Origin: CAWIVH01 sp963839475
GTDB lineage: Bacteria; Acidobacteriota; UBA6911
Direction of reading: 5' to 3'
NCBI GenBank assembly: GCA_963839475.1
Contig: CAWIVH010000019.1
Coordinates: 261,326-325,325 of the forward strand
DNA: 64,000 nucleotides
Every line of letters starts with the position of its first letter. Position 1 is the first letter of the stretch. A model generated the notes under the pieces. The model was not told the origin of the DNA. It made no database searches and saw nothing but the letters and a program-made list of their open reading frames with translations. The translations under genes were made by a program, and so were the position numbers. Below, one piece after another: positions 1-7,030 of the stretch.

Positions 1-361
1 CGGTTTCGAAGCGCAACGCCTGCCCGGCCCCCAGGGCGAAACTGAAACTGTCCGCCCTTCCGAGGCTGGTGCCCAATGGCAGCGGAATGCCTGTGTTGCC
101 ATAAATCTGGAGCAACCCTGCGGCCGATCGTTCCGTGTGATTGATGAGGAGGACGCTGGAGCGGTAAGCGATTCCTCCGCTCGAGCCGTTGGCGATCTGG
201 GGGAAAATCAGTGCCGTGCCCGACGCGGCTGCCGGGGCCGATTGAGCCGAGCTGGCAATGTCGGCACCGGGATGGCCCGATCCCGGGGATGGGACCGGAC
301 TCCATGGAAAAAGAACTCCTAAAAACAGCGACAAAATAGCAACCACAGCCCACTTTTTCAT
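1..361 (-). CDS. Secreted repeat-domain protein, N-terminal part, cut by the left edge
   Basis: Reading leftward from the ATG at 359-361, 120 codons stay open to the window edge. The first 20 or so residues are a clear signal peptide (MKK followed by VVAILSLFLGVLF), then a Pro/Ser/Ala-rich linker. From about residue 50 the sequence (FPQIANG, GGIAYRSSVLLIN) closely resembles two repeats in the large secreted hydrolase at 23689-27780 (FPQVVNG, GGVKYQTNIFLIN and IADGQFGTLRYKTSFVLLN). The two genes therefore share a domain, probably a beta-sandwich; its function is unknown to me. The gene lies downstream of the hydrogenase operon on the same strand, with a 334-base gap, so it is probably transcribed separately. 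The start has only a weak ribosome binding site. Confidence 0.75.
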   Translation of the reverse strand, partial: MKKWAVVAILSLFLGVLFPWSPVPSPGSGHPGADIASSAQSAPAAASGTALIFPQIANGSSGGIAYRSSVLLINHTERSAAGLLQIYGNTGIPLPLGTSLGRADSFSFALGAGQALRFET

Positions 362-695
362 GGCCGGACCGTTCTCGCCCCTCAGTTTACTCCAGTAAAT
401 GGTGACAGGCTAGAATTGCACCCATTGGAAACCGGTTTCTATGGCAATCGGGCCCCCGCGATGAGGCCGGGGATGCACGTGAAGTATGCAGCTTGAAATG
501 AATAGATGCAGCCGAGACGGAGGGGCTGATTGCCGGTGTTGCGAAAGGGCCATGACACTTTATGGTGAGTGGACACCCATCCACCCCGGTTAGAGCAAGA
601 TGGGCTCCCTGAATACTGCAGTCGAGTCCATAACCCAAGGGATCGGAGGACCGCTCAAGAAATAAGATCCGCTTGCAGCCGCCCCCCAAACCGGG
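362..695. other. Intergenic stretch with one REP-like motif
   Basis: No convincing gene. An open frame on the minus strand (387-689) has no family resemblance and irregular composition. Positions 570-580 carry TGGACACCCAT, the core of the dispersed repeat family described at 15834-16138. Confidence 0.5.
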
Positions 696-2000
696 TCAAT
701 GGGTCGCGCAGGTCAGGCAGGGATCGAAGAGCCTCACGCAACGGGCGATCATCTCGTGGCCCGCGGCTGAAATCTCGTCGCCATCGAGGAAATCATCCGC
801 AAGGTCGCGTATGGCCAGATTGATATAAGCATTGTTGAACTGGGTTGCGACAAACAGTTTGATCGATTCCACCATCCCCCGGTTGATTGTATAGCTGTGC
901 AGCAGGATTCCGCGGGGAGCCTCCACAACGCCGATCCCTTTGCCGCTTACGCTGAGATCCACCTCGGTCTTCATGGGACGTGAAAGATCAATTTCCTCCA
1001 GCAGCTTCAGGATGGTTTTTGCCGAACAGAAGATCTCGAGAAGCCGGCAGATGTCAAAGTCGTCAATCGAAAGAGACTCGGTATCTCGCAAGCGATGGGT
1101 GATCTCGTATCCCTTGAGATCAGGGTCGTCAAGCACACCGTGCTTCCTGAAAAGCCGGGAAAGCGGCCCGACAAGAACGATGCCGGCGGGAAACCCGAGG
1201 GAAGACAGATAGGGAAGCTTTGCGAATGACCAATCCACTCGCATTTCGGACATGTTGTCCTCAAAACTGTCGGCGGTGAAGCTGCAGGTCTGCTGCCCCC
1301 TGTTGTCGAAGGTCCTGAAAGCCCTCTCCTCCCCGGTTTCATCGAAAGTCAGGAAATTCGTCGGATGCGCCTTCGGGAATCCAATGAGGTGGGGTTGCCT
1401 TGAACGTCCTTCAAAAATGACGAGCTCCTGCAAGGCCTCTGTCTTTATCTTCAATGCGATGTTGCGAATCTCGTCCAGGTCGGTTGCCGTTGGAATGGTC
1501 AGATAACTCCCGACACCCATGGCAACCGGATGGACGGCCCGTTTGCAGAGCACCTCGAGAATGCGGTTGCCGGCCTTGCGCCAGGCGAAAGCCTTGGCCG
1601 CCACCTCGGGGTGGCTTTGCATCATATCGAATATCCCGTTGGTAACGCCGAGCTGATCCGGAAGGGTCAGGAAGAAATAGCTCAGAGAATGGCTTGCAAT
1701 GGTCTCTCCCAGCAGGGCTATTTCCCGCAGCTTGGTCACGTCTTCCGGGACCTTTATCCCCACGGCGTTTTCCACCGCGCTGAATCCGGCAACCTGATGA
1801 GCGGTGCAACACAGGCCGCAGATCCGGGAGACGATTTGAGGCGCACAATCCGCCTGCCTGCCCTGAACTATTTTTTCAAACCCGCGAAAGTCCATGACTG
1901 AAAAATGGGCGGTCTTCACGCGGCCATGATCCACTTCCAGGTGGATGTCCGCGTTCCCCTCGATGCGCGTGGCTTTATTCAGTGTGATGATCTTGCCCAT
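696..2000 (-). CDS. NiFe-hydrogenase large (catalytic) subunit, group 3-like
   Basis: The catalytic subunit that carries the Ni-Fe centre and splits or makes H2. The N-terminal L1 motif RICGLCCTAH supplies Cys61 and Cys64; the C-terminal L2 motif DPCLTCATH supplies Cys428 and Cys431, so all four metal-binding cysteines are present. At 434 residues it has the usual length for F420- or viologen-reducing type subunits. The protein stops exactly at the His of L2, so there is no C-terminal extension of the kind normally removed by a maturation endopeptidase; among known enzymes this is typical of sensory (HupV/HoxC) and some group 4 hydrogenases. The ATG follows the stop codon of the small subunit gene with no gap, indicating coupled translation. 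No maturation genes (hyp) are in the window. Subgroup is inferred from the partner subunit. Confidence 0.9.
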   Translation of the reverse strand: MGKIITLNKATRIEGNADIHLEVDHGRVKTAHFSVMDFRGFEKIVQGRQADCAPQIVSRICGLCCTAHQVAGFSAVENAVGIKVPEDVTKLREIALLGETIASHSLSYFFLTLPDQLGVTNGIFDMMQSHPEVAAKAFAWRKAGNRILEVLCKRAVHPVAMGVGSYLTIPTATDLDEIRNIALKIKTEALQELVIFEGRSRQPHLIGFPKAHPTNFLTFDETGEERAFRTFDNRGQQTCSFTADSFEDNMSEMRVDWSFAKLPYLSSLGFPAGIVLVGPLSRLFRKHGVLDDPDLKGYEITHRLRDTESLSIDDFDICRLLEIFCSAKTILKLLEEIDLSRPMKTEVDLSVSGKGIGVVEAPRGILLHSYTINRGMVESIKLFVATQFNNAYINLAIRDLADDFLDGDEISAAGHEMIARCVRLFDPCLTCATH

Positions 2001-3380
2001 TTACCGGTACCTCGTGGCGCTCGCGGAAGCCTCGTGATCAAAATCAAACAGCGCATGGCCCTGCCGCTTGAGCACCCGGACCCGTTCCCGGGTTGGCGCC
2101 TCCTCAACCTTGCATCGCAGGCTCAATCCTTTGGAGAAAACTTCTTCATAGTAGTCTCCGGCAGCGATTTTCTTCACCACGGGCATGGACGGGCCTCGAC
2201 ATCCCCAGCAGGGCATCCCGTTAATGGGGCAGGGAGCGCCGCATCCGCCCTTCGTCACAAAGCCCATGCAGGCTGCACCCAAGGAGGTAAGGCATTTGCC
2301 CGGGTCCGCACCGGCAATCGGCGACATGTGGAAAGAACCCGCCACATCCTTGGACGCTTTTCTCGTGCACTCGGCGCAGACGATGGCCTTGCCTTTGCCT
2401 GCCTGCTCCGTCATGAGTTCCGTGATCAGCTGCAAAAGCAATTCAGGATTCGCTGGACATCCGGGGAGAAAGTAATCGACCTTGGCAAAAGTGGAGATTC
2501 GGTGGGCCTGTCTCAGGAGCGCCACCTTTCCGTGCTTCTGGTAGGTGGCGTCGCGGTCTACGCCGGCCTGGCCTGACAGATAATACGAGAATGCATCGAC
2601 CGTATTGCCGTAAGTTTCCGCAATCAGTTCCTCGGGCTCAAACCGATTGGCTTCCCCTGGGATGCCACCATACGCCGCACAGGTTCCCCAGGCCACCAAA
2701 TAGCGGCTCTTGGCACGCGCCTCTTCCAGGACCTGAACATCATCCCGCAGCCTGACAAGCCCATCGACGATGGCAACATCGGCTTCCGAAAGGTGCGCGT
2801 TGTCCATGAGCATGGGGCAGTAGACAATTTTGGTGTATTGGAAGAGTTTCTCGAGCAACTGGTCGTCGAGGAGCACAGCGGAGCACCCGGCACAGGTGGA
2901 CAATGACACCAGCGATATCTTGATCTTCTCCTTTCTCAACACAGGGCGCCATGACATCAGCTGAGCAGCTTCAGAATGATTCGCGGGGCTCGCCAGGATG
3001 GCCTGCTGCTCTTTGAGCATCGCGATGAGCGTCCTGGTAATGTGCAGGGCGATTTCCGGTCTGGCATTTATGAGATCGTGCAATTCGGATTTCTTGATTC
3101 GCGCCAGCAGCGTCTCCGACCCGGCAACGGCGGCGGCGCTTCTCGGCGAATCGGAAAGGATCGCCATTTCTCCGAAAAATCCACCGGGCTGCAGGATGCG
3201 GATCTCGCGCCTGTCTTCCCCTGCGCCCTGAAATATGCGCACGTCCCCTTTCAGGAGGATGTACATTTCATCGCCCGGATCCCCCTCGTTGAAAATGACC
3301 TCTCCCGGCTGGAAGGATACGAGGCTGGCCGCGATCCCACTCCGAGGACTCCGTTTTGCCCTCGGGTTCATTAGCTGCAA
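2001..3380 (-). CDS. Fusion: cyclic-nucleotide-binding domain + NiFe-hydrogenase small subunit
   Basis: Residues about 13-130 form a cyclic-nucleotide-binding fold with an intact phosphate-binding cassette (GGFFGEMAILSDSPRSAA; Glu71 and Arg80). After a linker, residues 150-400 are a hydrogenase small subunit of the FrhG/MvhG type: Cys163 and Cys166 (STCAGC), Cys234 (WGTCAAYGG) and Cys308 (PGCP) for the proximal cluster, then VCAECTR, GGCGAPC and CWGCRGP supplying Cys335, 338, 363, 371, 380, 384, 391 and 394 for further Fe-S clusters. Ordinary small subunits of this type lack the N-terminal domain. It overlaps the upstream free cyclic-nucleotide-binding gene by 10 bases and abuts the large subunit gene, so the three are one transcription and translation unit. 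Likely role: electron-transferring subunit whose activity or assembly responds to a cyclic nucleotide. No signal peptide, so cytoplasmic. Confidence 0.9.
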   Translation of the reverse strand: MQLMNPRAKRSPRSGIAASLVSFQPGEVIFNEGDPGDEMYILLKGDVRIFQGAGEDRREIRILQPGGFFGEMAILSDSPRSAAAVAGSETLLARIKKSELHDLINARPEIALHITRTLIAMLKEQQAILASPANHSEAAQLMSWRPVLRKEKIKISLVSLSTCAGCSAVLLDDQLLEKLFQYTKIVYCPMLMDNAHLSEADVAIVDGLVRLRDDVQVLEEARAKSRYLVAWGTCAAYGGIPGEANRFEPEELIAETYGNTVDAFSYYLSGQAGVDRDATYQKHGKVALLRQAHRISTFAKVDYFLPGCPANPELLLQLITELMTEQAGKGKAIVCAECTRKASKDVAGSFHMSPIAGADPGKCLTSLGAACMGFVTKGGCGAPCPINGMPCWGCRGPSMPVVKKIAAGDYYEEVFSKGLSLRCKVEEAPTRERVRVLKRQGHALFDFDHEASASATRYR

Positions 3381-3844
3381 TGGCGGAAACTGATGCCGGG
3401 TCGCCTGTTACCGGTGGCGGGGACAGGCTGTGGGTCTTCGGGCTGAGGAGCGGAATCGTCCATGGATTCATCGGCAGAGCTCCGGCGAGCGGCCTCGGCG
3501 GCTTTTTCAACCGCTTTGATCCTGACGATCAGGGCTCTTATAAAATGAAGAAAAATGGAAGGATCTTTTCGCCCCCTTTCGATCAGGTTTTCTTTGGTGA
3601 TGGCCAGGAGGCGCGAACGTTGAATGGCCCTGCAGGTTGCCGACCTGGGTTCATCGCGGATAATGGCCATTTCGCCGAAAAAGTCGCCTTTCCCCAGGAT
3701 CGCCAGCACTTCCTCCTTATCACCTGCCCGCCGCGATACCTCGATGGCCCCGGACTGGATGATGTACATTTCATGTCCGGGCTGGCCCTGCTCAAAAATC
3801 ACCGCGTTTCGTTCATAGACGGAGCCGAAAATTTCATTTTCCAT
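3371..3844 (-). CDS. Stand-alone cyclic-nucleotide-binding protein
   Basis: 157 residues. Residues 1-115 form a single cyclic-nucleotide-binding domain with the phosphate-binding cassette GDFFGEMAIIRDEPRSAT, including the conserved Glu and Arg that hold the cyclic phosphate. A helix (residues 95-117) follows, and then a Pro/Ala/Ser-rich tail; there is no DNA-binding helix-turn-helix, so it is not a CRP-type transcription factor. It resembles the N-terminal domain of the next gene (FGEMAI, PRSA), suggesting duplication. AGAGG sits about 8 bases before the ATG. The stop overlaps the start of the hydrogenase small subunit gene by 10 bases. Possible roles are a cyclic-nucleotide buffer, a regulatory subunit of the hydrogenase, or an adaptor; the sequence does not decide between them. 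Confidence 0.85.
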   Translation of the reverse strand: MENEIFGSVYERNAVIFEQGQPGHEMYIIQSGAIEVSRRAGDKEEVLAILGKGDFFGEMAIIRDEPRSATCRAIQRSRLLAITKENLIERGRKDPSIFLHFIRALIVRIKAVEKAAEAARRSSADESMDDSAPQPEDPQPVPATGNRRPGISFRHCS

Positions 3845-3891
3845 AGACGTGCCTCTTTGTTTCCGGACCGCACGGGCCGCAATGCCAAACG

Positions 3892-3953
3892 AACCGCAAA
3901 GTTCTCCAAGACCGCGAAGGTATTATTGATTAATCTTGGCGGCCTTCGCGGTT
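3892..3953. repeat. Palindromic dispersed element (AACCGCAAAG family), copy 1
   Basis: Imperfect inverted repeat of about 62 bases with AACCGC/GCGGTT termini and a perfect inner 10-base arm pair (ACCGCGAAGG at 3911-3920, CCTTCGCGGT at 3943-3952). It fills the gap between the cyclase gene and the cyclic-nucleotide-binding gene, starting 3 bases after the cyclase stop. In RNA it would form a hairpin between these two operon genes and could trim or attenuate the transcript. Related copies lie at 5202-5278 and 28007-28079. Confidence 0.65.
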
Positions 3954-3956
3954 CAA

Positions 3957-4946
3957 TCAAATGCCGGCGGGCATGACGGTCGCGCTGGATCCCTCCTGGC
4001 GCTCGGCTGCGAGGAATTCGAGCCCCAGCACATTTCCTACGCGCACGATGTCTCCCGGGCGGAGGGGTACTTCCTCGCCTTTAATCAGGGTGCGATCGTT
4101 GACCGTGAGCGGAGCACTGGAAACGGCCCGGAGCATGAAACCGTTTGTGCCGCGCCGGAGTTCGAAGTGCCAGCGGCTGATCTGAAGGGTTTGCTGCTCG
4201 TCCTTGCATTGGAGCACGATGTCGTTGGCGGGCAAGCCGTCTTTTTCCTTCAGCCGTCCGAAGGTGATGATGTCCTGTTCGGGGAGTCTCTGCTCTTCCC
4301 CCGTATCGAGGCGCACCAGGATCGGGAAGATTTTCTGGTCCCGCCATTCCAGGGTTGCAAGATCGACCGGATGCTCGAAGCCTTTTACCGAGACCGGCAT
4401 CAGCATGCGGCATTTGAGCCGGAAATGCAGATCCGTAAAAGCAAGGAATGCGGCCTTGCTCAGCCGTATCTCCCCCGAGGCTGAGGTCGACGTGATGCGC
4501 GCGCAGAAATTTGCGGCATCGCCTGTAACCTGGATCCCGTCCGTCAGGACCGGGCCGAAGTGAATGCCGATCCGTACCGCGAGCTGGTGTTCCCGGGCGC
4601 GGGTGCTGTTTTCCGCCGAGATCAGCTGGAGGAGCTCGATCATGGCGCCGGCGGCTTTGTCGACGGTCGGGAAACAGAGGAAAGCACCGTCGCCCGCCGT
4701 GTCGATGATCCTGCCCTCATGCCCCTGGATGCAGTGATTCAGCAGGTCGAGATGCCGCTGCTGCAGCTGTCTTCCCGCTTCGTTGCCGAAGCGCGCAAAG
4801 TAGGGTGTGGATCCGACGACGTCGGAAAACGCCAGGGCGATGCGCTGTTCGAAACGCCGTATCAGCGCCGCCGACAGCATGGTCTGGAGGCGGATGATCT
4901 CCGTCATGCTGAGCGCATTGCAGAGGTTTTCAAAATCAGGTTGCAT
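3957..4946 (-). CDS. Class III nucleotide cyclase with C-terminal FHA domain
   Basis: 329 residues. Residues 30-180 are a class III cyclase catalytic domain: metal-binding Asp42 (FSDVVGST) and Asp86 (TAGDGAFL), and the transition-state pair Asn146 and Arg150 (ANFCARI). The two positions that normally select adenine are altered: Asp82 where adenylyl cyclases have Lys, and Gln139 where they have Asp, so the product (cAMP, cGMP or other) cannot be assumed. Residues about 205-315 form an FHA phosphothreonine-binding domain with FGR, SRWH and VND. No membrane segment or signal peptide; cytoplasmic. GAGG precedes the ATG by about 7 bases. It is the first gene of the leftward unit that continues with two cyclic-nucleotide-binding proteins and the hydrogenase, so its product is probably the ligand for them. 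The FHA domain suggests control by Ser/Thr kinases. Confidence 0.88.
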   Translation of the reverse strand: MQPDFENLCNALSMTEIIRLQTMLSAALIRRFEQRIALAFSDVVGSTPYFARFGNEAGRQLQQRHLDLLNHCIQGHEGRIIDTAGDGAFLCFPTVDKAAGAMIELLQLISAENSTRAREHQLAVRIGIHFGPVLTDGIQVTGDAANFCARITSTSASGEIRLSKAAFLAFTDLHFRLKCRMLMPVSVKGFEHPVDLATLEWRDQKIFPILVRLDTGEEQRLPEQDIITFGRLKEKDGLPANDIVLQCKDEQQTLQISRWHFELRRGTNGFMLRAVSSAPLTVNDRTLIKGEEVPLRPGDIVRVGNVLGLEFLAAERQEGSSATVMPAGI

Positions 4947-5748
4947 CGAAGCCTCAAAAGAGAAAATTAGGGATTTTTCGCGCAGGGCATGCGCGTCAAG
5001 CCAAGCCGCATTACCTGAGCGTAGATGCGGATATCTCTGCGCGCTCTGCGATACATTAGATGCGCTGATCGGATACGAATACTGAAGAACCTAATCTACT
5101 GATATTGCAAAAAATTCTCCAGCAAAATTGACGGAGTCGAAATCGAAGCCTCTCCCGTTCCATCTTTTGCTCTTCGGAAATTTGATGCTCTTAAAGGATT
5201 GAACCGCGAAAGCGCGAAGGTCACAAGGATCAAAAAAACAATACCTTTGCATTCTTGATCGCGATTGTCGGTATGGTTTACGGAAAGATTCCAGGCTGTA
5301 ACCCATTGTGACGGAAGCGTTTAATCAAATTCGGCGGCTCCTGGCGTCAAGTCCTCTTACGATCCTGCGAGGAACTTCGACACCAAAAAATCGAATATCT
5401 CTTTATGTATCTATAATATAAAGATATTCTAATGAATGGCTCGCTACTTGCTTGCAGTAGGGGATCTCGATGTTTGCGCATTTTGTCAACGAGGGAATTG
5501 CGATGGACATTAAGGGCAGGCAGGATGGCCGGTTAGATTATTATTATACCTAATGCCTATTATTTGTTAGGTTAAAACCCGTAATGTCGAGCGCCCTGGG
5601 TCATGCGCCGTACCGTTTGCGAATTATGCAATAAAGATTTCCGCCCCGGCTGGAGGTCGGCGGCGAGAGAAATTTCGCGAACTTTAGTCCCTGACTAATT
5701 TCCAATTTCCGGTTCACGAGAAGTAACATCTTCCATTCGGAGGTATTC
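4947..5748. other. Intergenic region, AT-richer than its surroundings
   Basis: No gene seen. It must hold the promoter of the leftward cyclase/hydrogenase operon and of the rightward gene at 5749. It contains a decayed palindromic element (5202-5278), an AT-rich imperfect hairpin near 5393-5430 (AATATCTCTTTAT against ATAAAGATATT) and a small hairpin near 5551-5571 (CCTAA/TTAGG). A strong ribosome binding site (CGGAGGT, 5738-5744) precedes the ATG at 5749. Confidence 0.5.
5202..5278. repeat. Palindromic dispersed element, decayed copy 2
   Basis: Begins AACCGCGAAAGCGCGAAGG and ends GGTATGGTT, with an inner pair GATCAA (5228-5233) and TTGATC (5255-5260). The termini and spacing match the elements at 3892-3953 and 28007-28079, but pairing is poor, so this is an older or weaker copy. 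Confidence 0.4.
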
Positions 5749-6992
5749 ATGAAACGTATTCTTGCAGCCTTTAGCTTGGTGCTGGTGGTGGTATTGTCCC
5801 TGGGAGGGGCGGCCGGCGCAAAGGATCCGGTTTACCCCTTGGGGATAGAGGTTTTGGGTACGCATCCGGGCGAGACAGATAATCATCCCCAGATAGTCCC
5901 TACAAGCGGCTGGACGATCACTATTGCGCTGAAGGCCCTTCAGGAACCGCTGGGAATCGCAGCTAGGACTTCGGCATCGCAGTTTCCGACTATGGGCAAT
6001 TTTGACGATAGGAATCCCGAAAAATTATCTGTCAATAATTGGTTCATGATTCTTGCAGATCCGGATTATGTTCCTGCTACCGGACATTTTCTACTTTCAA
6101 TGATTCCTGGGTACTATATGTACACCAATCCGGATACCACCGTTACCTCGCCGGCGATCTGCTTACCGACCATGGATTGCTATTGGCATAGCGCCGATAT
6201 CAACGAAACCTTCTTGGAGTTTAAGCCGGGATCTGGAATTCCAAGCGATGTGGGAACCACCGGTTACTCCACGCGCCTCCCTGGACTTGTAGTACTGTCC
6301 GACACGGGCATCGGGAACCAATACTAATACATGATGGCTCGCTGGATACCATTAACCGAACGGGCTTTAATCTAGCCTCAAATCTTAGTTCGATCGGCTA
6401 TGAATTCAGGGATGGCAAAGGATATCCAATAGTCACAGCAACTATTGCAGCCCCTATTCGCTTGGTGACGGCAAAAGTAGAAATTGACCTCAACGTGATC
6501 GGATCAGACTTCATGTAACTCTGCTGACCCTGAGCATTCAAATACTGAGGCAGTCCTATATCGCATCAATGGGGGCCCTATTCAGGATACAACAGGAGGT
6601 TGCGCTAATGCTTATCATGCCAATATCACGGCGCAGCTTAGCAGCATGACATCTAACTTCAGGATCTTTGTCGTGAATGCGATGAACATGCCGGATCAAG
6701 TTCTAAATCCCGAGCCACCTCCTGAATTTATCGATTGTATTAATCATGTACCACCTCTTAAAACCCTGACAGATAGGGATCATGATGGGATTATTACCGC
6801 AAAGGATGCAGTCCTGCCGGACCAGGACGGAAAGAAGTATACGTTGCTGGCTGCGGAGGTGAAGGTTCCCTTATAAGGTCTATTACGAGAATCTGGAGAT
6901 ATATCCAATAACGACGAAACTTGATAGCAATGGAATATTCAGGATTTACTATCGGTCCGGGAGGAGCCGGCGGGATGACACGTCTGCCCTAA
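5749..6992 (+). pseudogene. Secreted protein of unknown function, broken by frameshifts
   Basis: The ATG at 5749 has a strong ribosome binding site and starts a clean signal peptide (MKRILAAFSLVLVVVLSLGG, cleavage near AAGA). The first frame stops at 6327. A second frame continues in protein-like sequence from about 6318 to 6518 (HDGSLDTINR, YEFRDGKGYP), then the original frame resumes from about 6514 to 6876 (ITAQLSS, DRDHDGIITAKDAVLPDQDG, an EF-hand-like DxDxDG stretch), and a third shift is needed after 6870 to continue YKVYYENLEIYPITTKLDS. The 3' end is uncertain; 6992 is the first plausible stop in one of the frames. At least three small indels are required, so this is a decaying gene or a badly sequenced one. 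I do not recognise the family. Base composition is clearly AT-richer than in the flanking genes, which may point to transfer. Confidence 0.6.
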
Positions 6993-7030
6993 GGTCAGTC
7001 CTTATTATGCAGAGCATTGTCGCAGAAGGG

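Noticed and set aside
387..689. 100-codon minus-strand frame next to the hydrogenase gene
   Set aside because: Contains the repeat motif, no ribosome binding site, and no family pattern.
5590..5700. Possible c-di-GMP or other riboswitch before the gene at 5749
   Set aside because: Hairpins such as CCGCC/GGCGG exist, but the conserved core bases of known riboswitch classes are not found.
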